Positions 38,030 through 49,312 of a stretch of DNA of 64,000 bases are shown piece by piece (position 1 is the stretch's first letter; each line of letters starts with the position of its first letter). The DNA comes from Cryptomeria japonica. Taxonomy: Eukaryota; Streptophyta; Pinopsida; Cupressales; Cupressaceae. The position numbers and the translations under genes are program-made. The notes beneath the pieces are model-generated. The model did not search any database, had not been told where the DNA came from, and saw only the letters and a list, made by a program, of their open reading frames with translations. Where the stretch lies: assembly GCF_030272615.1 (NCBI RefSeq), contig NC_081412.1, positions 40,850,791 through 40,914,790 of the forward strand, given 5' to 3'.

Positions 38030-40591
38030 TTTTAGACACAATGTACCACTAAGAGGAGGGTGAATTAATCATTCTCAAACTTTTCCCTTTAACTATCCTA
38101 TGTGAGTATACCGGTTAATAGATCTAACTAAATGCAAACTTACTGGTTAGATGGGATATTAACACAAATGCACTCACACATAAAGGAGACATCACATAAT
38201 ATCGACATATATGAGGAAAACCCAAGATGGGAAAAACATCAGTGAGAAATGCTGCTAGAGTCTACTACTCCAATCCAACCTCATAGTGAAACTCTAATTA
38301 CAATGTTTAGGGCACCAAACCAAGGAGCACCAACCCCTGATTAAGGGCACCAACACAAAGAGCTACAACACCTGCATTAAGGTCCAACTCAGTGGTCTAC
38401 AATAAGTATATTCAAATACAAAAGTAATGGATTTTGTAATTCTTCTGAGAATATCTTTGGTGGATCTTCTATCTAGTTCACTGTTGGTACTCTACTCACC
38501 CTCTCACTACTGCAAACTTACTCTCTATTGCACTCTTGTCATTTCAGCTTCTCTTCTTGTTCTTCTCTCTCTTGGTTCTACACTTTACCAGTTCTCTATT
38601 CTCTCTGCTTTCTACCAGTACTACTCTTTGTCAGTTCTCTTCTTGCCTTCTCTGCAGTCTTCTGCAAGTTTTCTCTTTGTCAGACTCAATGGTTGACTGC
38701 CAGTTGCCTTAGTGATTTTGGTTGAACACTTCAACCCTGTTCTTCCTCACACTCAGTCTCTTCTTCTTCTTCTTCTTCTTCTTCTTCTTCTTCATCTTCT
38801 TCTTCTTCTTCTTGGTGAGCACTTGACTGATTTATTCTCACATGCAACAACACTCTTTCATTTAGCGGCAACCCTCTTTGATTTTGGCTTGCATATTTAT
38901 AAACTGGTTTTCTCACCAAAAAACCAATTCAAAGTTTGGGCATTTAGGGTTTCCTCATCAACCTCGAGGCAAACCAAATCCAATCAGATCTCATCCGATC
39001 TGATCACCTAGATTGATGAAATGTAACTCATAAATCAATCCCACCATTGTCATGCCTTCCTGAACATGCCTTCCTCATTTAGTAGTTTGCATTTTACCTA
39101 TCAGCGGATTTCTTGGTCGATCAGCAAGAATGGCTTCGTGGTTCCCTTCACTTGCCTTCATCTACTCAAATAGTTTGTGTTGGATCTCAGTTGTCCGTTT
39201 GACCTCAAGCTACAAACCTCTGTTGTGCATTCCATGAATCACGTAGTCAACATAAATGTCGATCTGTCACCATCTACCTCACTGCTTGATAGTTCACTGA
39301 CTCAACATGCCACCCTGTGGATGCATGTCACTTCACCTCCACGTGGCCCTTGTTTCGGCATCCACCTCTACTAGGTCATTTGTGTCAGTATGGATGGGAT
39401 CACCAACCAACTCCATTACTGGGCTCTTCTACTGGTTAAACCCTTAACCGGTCTGTCATCAACCTTGCACTTTTCTTCTCTTGTAGTGGAACACTCAACC
39501 GGTTATCACTCTTGCTAATCCTTTCTTATGCACATCCTCATCAGATGGGAGTCTTCTGCATTTGTACCTTGTCCATATTATCGGTGTACATACTTACCAG
39601 TAAACCCCTGTATGACACCATGTCATCAACCTTCAATAGTTTCCATCTAAGGCATTTGTATGCCGGTTGTCCTCTCTATCTACAACATGTTCCAACTTTG
39701 TCTTCTTCACCCTCAACCCGGACATCATATCAGCCAATTTGTCATGGTGACAAGCCCATCACTCTTCATCTATCCTGACAACTCATCATGCCTTCTCTGT
39801 CAGTCCATTGCATAACCCTGATTTCATGCACTTGAGGCATCTTTTTGATTCACCAGTAGATCTGGTGTGAGCCTTCAAACACCCGCCTTTAACTCTTTTG
39901 ACTTATCTTACAAAACTATGATGCACACTTTGCATAATAGGAGATAACCTCGACTTACTGGTGGGAGTGGATCCTTTTCATCTACATCCTGCAATGCACT
40001 CATGTGGCTTCTCTATTTGTGTAGCATATCTTCAAATATGCACATGTGATCTGGTTGGGGCACACTCATTGTTAGTCATCTCTTCACATGGTGACTGCAT
40101 CTTTATCCAGTGGGAGTCCTACTATTTTGCATCCACATAGAATATCGGTGACTTGTACATCCTTCTCCTCCAATGTTGATGTGATTTAGATAACATTCCA
40201 CCTCTTCATCACAAACAACATCCAAGAACCTTGCTCACCTTTCTTGTACACTGGACATAAGCTTGTCAGTTGGCAACCACTCACTTGGTTGTTTTATCCT
40301 CCATGTCATCACATGCTAACTGGGTAGCAACTATACATTGTTAACACATCACTTACTAGTTGACATATTCTTTTTTGTTGATGATAGACTATATCGGCAA
40401 CCTTTCCATTTCATCCACACAAGTCAACCACTAACTTGTGTACTGGTGACTCCAAAGTTGCACTGAATGACATTCTCTACCTTACTGGTGACTTGCAACA
40501 TTAGTTGACATCAATGACTTCACATCAACTAAACTCCCATATTGATTGTCCTTCTTTTTAGGTTGACATCAATGACAACACAATGCCAACA
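38030..40591 (-). repeat. 5' LTR of element B
   Basis: On the minus strand it starts TGTTGGCATTGTGTTGTC at 40591, has TTGTCATTGATGTCAA at 40563-40577 and the leader motif at about 38205-38250, and ends next to the primer site. It is about 70 bases longer than the 3' LTR, part of which is an expanded (CTT)n run on the plus strand at about 38754-38815. Confidence 0.92.
38754..38815. repeat. (CTT)n microsatellite in the B 5' LTR
   Basis: The plus strand has about 19 CTT units with one CAT interruption. The 3' LTR at the same place (about 32925-32945) has only about four units, so the run expanded after insertion. Confidence 0.9.
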
Positions 40592-41600
40592 TTTTCATCT
40601 TTACATGCTTCATCAACATTTTTAGGTTTAGTCTTAGAAATCAGACAAATTTCTTCAACATTTTTAGGTTTAGTCTTAGAAATCAGACAAATTTCTTCAG
40701 CAAGTCTTCTCCTAGTCATCACACCTTTATACTTATCACCAATAATTTAATTTTTTGAATGATTCAACCTCACATACCTAGGAGTTTTAGGATTTTCTTA
40801 AATTTTGGGCTCTTGACCTCTTTCTTCTGCACAAGCATTTGCACCATTCTCTTCATTGTCTGATATTTTTGAATCAATGTGAACTTGACCTTGGGTCTGC
40901 ACTTACATTTTCATTTATCTGAACTAGCATCCTAATCATCATAATCATATCCACAAGATATGATCTATCTTACATTACCTTTATCAACCTTCACATTAGT
41001 ACTTTCAGCCATCTTTTCCAATCTTTTATTATAGCATTGGCAGGCCTTACTTCTAGTAGAATGACCAAGAAAAAATCCTTCATCACATCTAGCATCAAAC
41101 TTTCCAAGATCTTCATCTCTTTTGATAGAGCATCTTTTTCTAAAAATTCAAAAATATCTAATAGTAGGGGCATGACCAAATCATAGCTCATAAGGAGTAT
41201 TACCAATATCACCTTTGACATTTACTCGGTTAAGAGTGTATATTGTAGTACTCACAACTTCTCTCCAATATAGATGCAAAACATTTCCTTCAATCATCAT
41301 GGTTCTAGTAGCTTTTTGAACCATTCTATTCTTTCTCTCCACAACACCATTCTGTTGTGGTGTCCTAGGAGTAGATAATTGTCTCTTAACTCCATTCTCT
41401 TTATAATATGAATTAAACTCATTGGAAGTGAATTCTCTACCTCTGTCAAATCTTAGACACTTCAGCTTTAATCTAGTCCCAGTTTCAACCATATCTTTTA
41501 AAATCTTGAACTTCTCCAATGCTTTAGACTTCTCCCTTAAGAAGGTAACCCACATTATTCTTGAATAATTATCAATCCATTCTATGTCACATTTGTCATC
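40592..41600 (-). pseudogene. Element C integrase core and start of reverse transcriptase, broken
   Basis: From 41555 leftward: MWVTFLREKSKALEKFK, then RFDRGREFTSNEF and QQNGVVERKNRMVQ with the catalytic Glu kept, then REVVSTTIYTLNRVN. A frameshift near 41185 follows, then the insert FLGHSTRSKA region and a degraded linker to KNVDEACKDE at 40600, where element B interrupts. The N-terminal zinc-binding part and the first catalytic Asp region are missing. A 42-bp tandem duplication lies at 40615-40698. Confidence 0.85.
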
Positions 41601-42123
41601 ATCTGGATCTCATCAATAATAGAAGCTTTATGTTTATAAGCAAGAGGCAAGGATCTTAGTAGTTTAGCAAAAATCTCAAATTCTTCTAATACTCCACCAA
41701 CACATCTGATTCCATACACAAGTTCATTCCCTTTCTACATAAAATAAGTAATGTTATGTTCTCCAAGTTCTCATATTTTCCCTTCAAGCTCTGCAACTTA
41801 TCAATCTTCACATGACTATCACCTTCATGCAAGGTCTCCAATTTTCTCTAGATTTCATGAGCAGTCTCTAAGTCCATCACATTAGTCCTTTCAGAATCTG
41901 TCAAGGCACTCAATAATGCTTCCTTAGATCGAATATTGAATTTTGCTTCCTTTATCTCATCCGGAGTAGCAAGACCATTCTAAGGAGCGATATATACATT
42001 CTTAGTAATCTTCCAGTACTCTTCTCTAATGCATCTCAAATGACATTGCAATCAACTTTTCTAGAGAGTGTAGTTCATTCCATGAAATCTTGGACTATCC
42101 TTCTTGAAAGAAAAGGTTACCAT
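41601..42123 (-). pseudogene. Element C gag fragment
   Basis: It starts at an ATG at 42123 (MVTFSFKKDSPRFHGMNY), soon after the primer site, and includes AKFNIRSKEALLSALTDSE and the capsid-type segment KIDKLQSLKGKYENLE. Stops break it in several places. It then passes almost directly into integrase sequence, so the rest of gag, the zinc knuckle, protease and the integrase N-terminus are deleted. Confidence 0.7.
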
Positions 42124-42165
42124 CTTGTATCTCCTCAAGTGGTCAAGCTTCTTCTGAAGGATCTA

Positions 42166-42177
42166 GCTCTAATACTA
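42166..42177 (-). promoter_or_regulatory. Primer binding site of element C, decayed
   Basis: TAGTATTAGAGC on the minus strand, three bases after the LTR end CCAACA. Two transitions separate it from TGGTATCAGAGC. Confidence 0.85.
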
Positions 42178-42179
42178 AT

Positions 42180-42688
42180 TGTTGGCAACAATGCAACAAA
42201 CTAGGAGAGGAGGGTGAATCAGTTTGCACAAAAACTTACTACAACTTAAACCACAAAACAAATCTAATAATTAATATTTTAAAGCATGAAACAACACCAC
42301 ATTAATAAAACACATAACACCAAGATTTTTTATTTGGAAAAATTGATTAAGGGTAAAACCACGGTGGGAACCTACCCACAATGAGATAATACCCTGTTAG
42401 GAGCAAGTGAAATATTACAATGGGGAATGCACAAACATTCAGGCACACTGCCTAGAGCTCACTGCTCAAAAAAGTAACCTAGAAGGGCTACAACCCTTAG
42501 GGAAGGATCACTACCTTACAAGAAGTCTCACTGACTTACAAAGGCATTCAGATTACATCTGAAGAATCATGAATTGATGAAATATCATCTCCACATGTCT
42601 TAGTATAGTTTCGGTTAAGCTCACTATGAAATCTTCTCTACAACTGACTTCTTCGCATAACTTTGTGCAACTTCCCTACTACTAAATG
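42180..42688 (-). repeat. 5' LTR of element C, 3' portion
   Basis: It matches the C 3' LTR from 28880 to about 29386 and contains the leader motif (about 42330-42390). It is cut at 42688 by element D; the other portion is at 51317-52221. Confidence 0.9.
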
Positions 42689-44715
42689 TGATGCAGAGAT
42701 TGATAGGGGAAGCATAATTAATCCCTGACTTCAACCTTCTAGAGATGATCAATCCCTTTTGTTCACTCTGACCCAGTGAACAATGTCACCTTACTTAGCA
42801 TGCTAAGGCTAATAACTAACTAGCATACTTAGCAAAACATGAAAATAGTTGAACCATTTAGTTTAGGGAGTGGACAGGGTTCCCCTATCTTGTTTCAGAC
42901 TTATTTTATCAACCAAGTCGATCCCCAATAGCTCCTAGACCCACAACACCCAAGTGCTACTATATATTCATCCTAGACTGAATTCAGCTTGTATCCCTCC
43001 AAACACTGTTTTCTGCAAAACAGCCTCAACTCTTCCAAAGGATGAATAAAAAAAAAATTCAGATCTGAGTACCCTTTATTGAGTACTTTTAGATTCCAAA
43101 AGGATAGGCTCCAACTCTTTTTGTACACCTCTGAACACCTCTAGGCCAGACAAGCCTAATGGGGGTAACTAGGTCTAGTTTTGAAGTAACAAACTGCAAA
43201 TGAATTCACAAAGCTAAATAAACATTTAGTTCAGGTCTAAGGATGCTCCTATACACACACTCCAACCTTATATCAGTTTAGTCCACTCCCGGAGTCCTTC
43301 TACACTCCTACTTCCTAAATTCTGAGACCAAGCACATGGGCATACTTGACCTAGGGTATGGTGTGGAACCTAAGTGTTGACACTTCCCAGGTTGCAACTA
43401 CCAGAGTCCTAACATAAATTTCTCTAACCTAAACTCCTCTAATGGCCATTGTGGTCCAATTCAGGAATCTCAAGTTAGAGCTATTAATGGATGAAACCCT
43501 GATTGCACTTCACCCTGGTTGTCAGACTAGAGTAGAAGAATTTTTGAATTAGATGTGTCCACCCATACCCTAAGCTGATTGAAAACAAATGGAATTACAC
43601 AATTCTAAACTTTCATGCCCATGCCAAGTCCTACTAATGCAACTTATTGATTTTTTCCAACACAACAGATGTTCTCTGAAACCTGCAATTGTATTTCTGT
43701 CCACATCAAAAAATCATTTTCCATTCATTGAATCAATCTGCTCCCCCTTGGAAGTGATTCAAACTTGTTCAAATAGGTCTCCACCAACATCCTCAACTGA
43801 AATCCAAATCGGCTTAGCCATTGGGAGGAGTTGGGAGACTGAATTCCTATTCGATTACATTTCCTGGAAGTTGGCAACTTCTATCAGGTCATCGACATAG
43901 GTCGAAAACATGACCTCCGATGCTCGATGGCTAGTTTTTACAATCATGCAGTTCTATCAGGTCATCATAGTAGCTCAAAAATCTCCATCTGATGTCCAAT
44001 GAAATGTTCTCAAGGTGGTGCACTTTTCCATCGGCTCTTTAGGATAACTTAAACACCTACTTTGTCGATGCTTGATTTTAGGGTAACTCAAACACCCATT
44101 TTGCTGATGTCCGATAACTAGTGGACACAAGTCTACTTTTCCATCAAGTCATTGGGATGAATTCAAAACAACTTCTCTAATTGCTGATGCCAAAACTCCA
44201 ATTGTGTTGACTTATCGGGTCGTCAGGGTAAGTCAGGATCCTCAACTCTCAATCCCCAATGCCAACTCCTTCAATATGCTACGTTATCAGGTTTTCACGA
44301 GTGGAGCAAAATAGCTACACCGATACCCGATGAAAACTCCTTTGGAATGTCACCCCTCCATCGAGTTATCGGGTGGTACTCAAAATGGGTTACATCGATA
44401 CACGATGACAATTCTTCAAGAAGGCGACTCTATTGGGATAAGTTACTCCAATAGTGCAACTTTTACAACTTTTTGCAACATTTGGTCTATCGACTATTTA
44501 TACATTTTCCTACACTCTGAAGCTTTCCAAATGAACCCTAAGCACACAAGACACACTAAAAATTGACTCTTTCTAGTCTACCATAGATCTGTTGACCAAG
44601 TTTGACCAAGTGGTTTATAGGTGTACCAACTTGACAATTGGTCTTACAAAAATGGATCTTTATTACAACAACCATGAAAATGGAAAAGAGGCTTCATTGT
44701 TGGGGTGCTCCTGCA
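42689..44715 (-). repeat. 3' LTR of element D
   Basis: On the minus strand it begins TGCAGGAGCACCCC after the purine tract AAGGGGAGTATGG and ends CTGCATCA. Its full length matches the 5' LTR with scattered differences, including many short changes around the TCGGGT/ATCGG-like repeats at 43900-44400. Confidence 0.93.
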
Positions 44716-44779
44716 CCATACTCCCCTTGTTGCTTTGAATTCAAGTTCCTACTTGAGAGTAGCTCTTGCAATATGGTGC

Positions 44780-47700
44780 CATGCTTTAGGATTGTCTACT
44801 CATCCATCCACGTGGCATCCAAGTCTGGTAAACCTCTCCACTTGACTAGATATTCCTTGTAGGTGTTCTTCCTAGTTTGTTTTACCACCTTAGTGTCTAG
44901 CACTTTCTCCAACTGGAGTGGTTGGCAAGGTGGAAGGTCCTTCAACCATTCAACCTATTCATCATCAGCTTTGTGCAAAGAATTGTTATCACTTGCAATA
45001 CTCTTGAATGGAGTGAGATCACAAACATTAAAAATAGGAGAAATAGCAAGATTAGGTGGCAGAGAGATTTCATATGCATTATCTCCAAACTTATGGATGA
45101 TTTGGCAACGACCAAACTTCCTCATCTACAACTTGGTGTACTTGCCTTTAGGCAACCTGCCTTTGTTCAAATAAGCCCACGCTTGATCTCCTATTTTGAA
45201 ACTGACATATCTTTTTCTGTGATCTGCATGTACCTTATACTTCTTTGTAGTAGATTTCAAAGTCTCCTTCACCTATTCATGAACTTGTTTGATAAACTTT
45301 GCCAAATCTTTTCCTTGGGCACTTGCTTTGAAATCATTTGGTATCTCTCTCAACTCCATCACCTCTCTAGGATGAATACCATAGTTGATCTGAAAAGGAG
45401 TTTTTTGAGTGCTCCTATTAATAGTATCATTAAATGCAAATTATGCCTGTGGAAGAATTGAATCCCAAGCTTGTGCATACTACTTGGTTAGACATCTGAG
45501 TAGGTCTCTGAGAGACCTATTTACGACTTTAGTCTACCCATCTGTCTGAGGATGGTAGGCAGAAATGAAAGACAAATTTGTGCCTAATTCTTCCAAAGAG
45601 CTCCAAAAATGGCCTTGAAACTTTACATCTTTGTCTGAGATGATTGAGGAAGGAAATCCATGGATTTTGACTACTTCCTTAAAGAATAAATTTGTAATGT
45701 GAGATGCATCGTTTATGGACTTGCACGGTACAAAATGTGCCATTTTAGTGAATCTATCTACAATGACAAAAATGTTGTCAAACCCTTGTCTTGTCTTACG
45801 CAAACCCATAACAAAGTCCATACTCACACTATCCCATGGTTTTGTAGGTATTGGCAATGGTTGGTAAAGGCCTTGATTTTTTCTAACTCCCTTAGCTCTT
45901 TGACAAATTGTGCAAGACTCTACAAAATTCCTAATGTATGTCTACATTTTAGGCCAAAAGTAGTGCCTCCTAACCAACTTTAGTGTTTTATCAATACCAA
46001 AATGGCCTCCCATCAGACCATAATGTTTCTCCTTAATGAGATTTCCTCTCATTGAACACTTTGGAATACACAACTATCCCCCTTTGAACAATAAGCCATT
46101 CTGAATCATATAATCAGAATACAAAGTGTGATATGCATCAGAAAGAGTAATGCAAACCTCATAAATCTCACCAAAATCTACATCACCTTTGTATAGGTCT
46201 TTGAGGGCATCAATCTGAATACTCTGGATCTGAACCTCCTGCACTAAATGGACTCTCCTACTGAGTGCATATGCCACTTTGTTTTGTGTTCCCTTCTTGT
46301 GTTTTATAGTGATGGTATAGGCTTGCAATTTCTCAACCCACTTCATATGCCTACAACTTAGTTTCTTCTATCCATTCAAGAAGCTTAATGCATGGTTGTC
46401 AGTGAAAACAATAAATTCTTTGGGAAAAAGATAATGCCTCCACTTTTTAAGTGCTTGCACCATTGTATATAGTTCCAAGTCATATGTACTATAATTTTGT
46501 TTAGCTTCATTCAATATTTTAGAAAAGAATGCAACCGGCCTACCTTCTTGGCTAAGGACTTCTCCAATGGCCAAATTACTTGCATCTGTTTCTACTGTGA
46601 GCATTTTATTGAAATCAAGAAGCGTAAGAATAGTAAATTGTGCCACTCTACCTTTTAGGTATTTAAATGCTTCCTCTGCTTTGGTTGTCCATTCAAAATC
46701 TACCTTTCTTCCTCCCTTGATGGTGTCAAGGAGTGGTGCACAGATGTGACTAAAATTTTTAATGAATTTCCTATAGAATGTTTCCAGCCCATGAAAGCTT
46801 CTCATCTCTCCTGGTGTCCTTGGTGTTGGCCAAGTTAAGATGGTATCTACCTTCTCTGGATCCATCTTCAAAGTACCTTTGGATATCACAAATCCCAAAT
46901 ATATTATTTCTTCCTACATGAAAACACATTTTTCTAGATTTATCAACAATTTCTATTCAAGAAGTCTTTTTAAGACTTGACTGAGATGTTCCAAGTGCTC
47001 TGCCTTGGTCTTACTGAAAAAAAGTATATCATCTACATATATAACCACAAACTTTCCATTGAAGTCCTGAAGAACCTCGTTCATCAATCTCATGAATGTG
47101 CTAGGTGCATTACTAAGGACAAATGGCATGACAAGCCTTTCACATAATCCCTCTGTGGTTTTAAATGCAGTTTTCCACTCATCTCCTAGCCTTATTTGGA
47201 TTTGGTGATAGCCTAATTTAAGGTCTATCTTTGAAAAGTAACATGCACCTCCTAACTGATCCATTAGATCTTCAATCCTTGGAATTGGGAATCTGTAGCT
47301 GATTGTGATTTTGTTCACTGCCCTAGAATCAATGCATAGCCTCTATTTGCCATCCTTTTTAGGGGCTAATACACTAGGGACTACACATGGGCTCTTACTC
47401 TTTTGAACCAACCCTTTATCCAGTAGATCCTGGACTTGTCTTGAGACTTCTGTAGTCTGATCAGGAGTAAGCTTATAAGCTACTTTGTTAGGTAGTGAAG
47501 CACCAGGTATGAAGTCAATGTGATGACATACATCTCTTAAAGGTGGTAGGGCATCTGGCATGTCTCCTGCAACTACACCTTTGTTAATGTCGAGAAGTTC
47601 TTACACTTCTTTGGGTACCTCCTTAGGTTTTTCCTGCTCCTTTGGCTTCTTTTATGGCTTCTACCATCTCCCTTTCTCCTACCAATAATACCATTGGTTC

Positions 47701-48155
47701 ATTTTTTTCATTCCTCAAGTCAAGCAATGGTTTCATGGTGTATACATTTCCATCCTTGTTAAGGGTATAAGTATTTTTCCTCCCATTATGTTGTGCCTTG
47801 AGATCATACTACCAAGGGTGGCCTAACAACAAATGACACACATGCATGTCTACAACATCACATAGTACTCTATCCTTATATTCTCCTATAGAGAAATCAA
47901 CCCAAGCCTATTCATTTATGAGGGTTTGTTGGCCTTTTCTAAGCTAAGATACATGGGATGGATTGAGTTTGTCTAACATTTCTTAGACACTAAATTCTCA
48001 GTTGAACCAGAATCAACAACAAGTTTATAGACCTTCTGGTGGCTCTTGCAATGGGTCCCGAACAACGTCTTCCTTTGTGGTGGTTCTTGTTGTGTTGGTG
48101 TCTTCAGTAATGTCCTCTTCATCATTAGGTATACTCCTTCTGGATCCAAATCCAT
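44780..48155 (-). pseudogene. Element D pol: protease, RT, RNase H, integrase, chromodomain
   Basis: From right to left: protease motif VVDSGSTENLVS (about 48000); reverse transcriptase with [26 protein letters not shown] and the catalytic [10 protein letters not shown] (47561-46953); RNase H with TVETDASNLAIG and TDNHALSFLNG (46898-46368); integrase zinc part (HFGIDKTL, CTICQRAKG) and core with MDFVMGLRKT and ISDKDVKF (46020-45500); chromodomain with EKVLDTKVVKQTR and YKEYLVKWRGLPDLDATW (44800-44920). In the integrase the third catalytic residue, normally in QTEVVNR, reads TKVVNR after an in-frame TAG, so Glu is Lys. At least ten stops are present. Chromodomains bind modified histone tails and can direct insertion to heterochromatin. 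Confidence 0.92.
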
Positions 48156-48169
48156 TGAGGGTGAGTGGG

Positions 48170-49265
48170 AACTTTGTGCATCCTCTTAAATCAGGTTTTT
48201 TCTCCTATCTCCTTGCATGCTCGATCCCGTCTTCTTCGGACATCTATTGGCATGTTGGCTTGTTTGGTTTCAATTGAAGCACCTCATAGGACCTCCATTT
48301 CTTCCACCAAATCTGCCTCTGCTATTGGATCTCTTGCCTATGTATCCACTTCTAGAACTACTCTCTCCTTGTGAGTTCTCTTGGTTTGACTCTCCTTGGG
48401 GTCTGAAGTTTTGTCCCTTTGCACTAGACATTCCTTTACCTTTGTTATTGAATTCCTTTTTTCCTCTATCCCTGCTACTTTGGTCTTTCCTCCTCTTGAG
48501 ATTTTCTTCGACCTTCAGTGCCAATTGATAGCACTTTTGCACTATCTCTAGGTTGCAAAGGTTCATTTCATCCTGAATGCTTATTCTCAGCTCGTTCAGG
48601 TATCTATCTACCTTCTCAGTTTCACCTTCCATTGTCTTGGATTTCAGACATAGCCTTTGGAATTCCTCAATATAGCTACTGACATCCATCTCCTTCTATC
48701 TCAAATTCTATCTCTTTTTCTGAAGTTGTACTTCATAATCTGCAGGTACATAAGCTTCTTTGATCTTGGCAACCATCACCTTCCATGAAGTGATCATGTT
48801 ATTTCCTGCCTTCACCCTTTCTCCTTGAGTGAAGTTCCACCAAGTCAATGTTGTACCTTTAAATTTTGTCTTCATTATCTTGACCCTCTGGTTCTCAAGG
48901 ATCTCATCACATTCGAAGAAACTTTCCAATGCATCCACCCATTCCATGACTAGGTCTGGATCAATATTTCCACTCAACATGGGCAAGTATGACTTACTGT
49001 CTGAAGTCCTTCTAGCCATAGACTTGAGGGCATTCACAAGGTGTCTTTGGTTTGTAGGAATTTCCTCTTCCTCTTCCTCGTGCTCCAGGGTCTCCTCTTA
49101 TTCTCCCATTTCTTCCACTAGACCTTCTTCCCTCCTTGCAATCTTGCCTTTCAAATTTTGTAGTTTAGTACTCAATCCTTGCACTATATTTGCAAATTCA
49201 TTATTGGTCACCTTCAAAGGGATCCTAAGGATCTCCTCCTCTCCTTCTTGGTTTTGGTTAGACAT
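48170..49265 (-). pseudogene. Element D gag, broken
   Basis: It starts at an ATG at 49265 (MSNQNQEGEE). The retrotransposon gag segment WVDALESFFECDEILENQ and KGTTLTWWNF lies at 48708-49037. Further capsid sequence follows (YIEEFQRLCLKSKTMEGE), then a basic G/S/R/N-rich linker and a zinc knuckle. The second Cys codon of that knuckle has become TGA (CFN, stop, NQTSQHANRC at about 48268). Other stops lie near 49225, 49095 and 48705. Confidence 0.88.
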
Positions 49266-49298
49266 GTCCAACTACTTATTCCCTTAGGTTTTGCCTAA

Positions 49299-49310
49299 GC
49301 TCTAATACCA
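49299..49310 (-). promoter_or_regulatory. Primer binding site of element D
   Basis: TGGTATTAGAGC on the minus strand, two bases after the LTR end CTGCATCA. It is one base from the tRNA-Met-type site. Confidence 0.88.
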
Positions 49311-49312
49311 CT

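Larger units (their letters stand above)
32153..40591 (-). mobile_element. Gag-only LTR retrotransposon B (non-autonomous)
   Basis: Both LTRs are present (5' at 38030-40591, 3' at 32153-34647), with a primer site, a gag region and a polypurine tract. It sits inside the pol gene of element C. Flanking bases on the minus strand are GAAAA on the 5' side and TAAAA on the 3' side, one mismatch from a 5-bp target duplication, and removing the element restores a D-E-N-W-I-K reading. The 3.4 kb interior has gag and zinc knuckles but no protease, integrase, reverse transcriptase or RNase H. This matches the described class of terminal-repeat retrotransposons with only a gag domain (TR-GAG). Confidence 0.92.
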
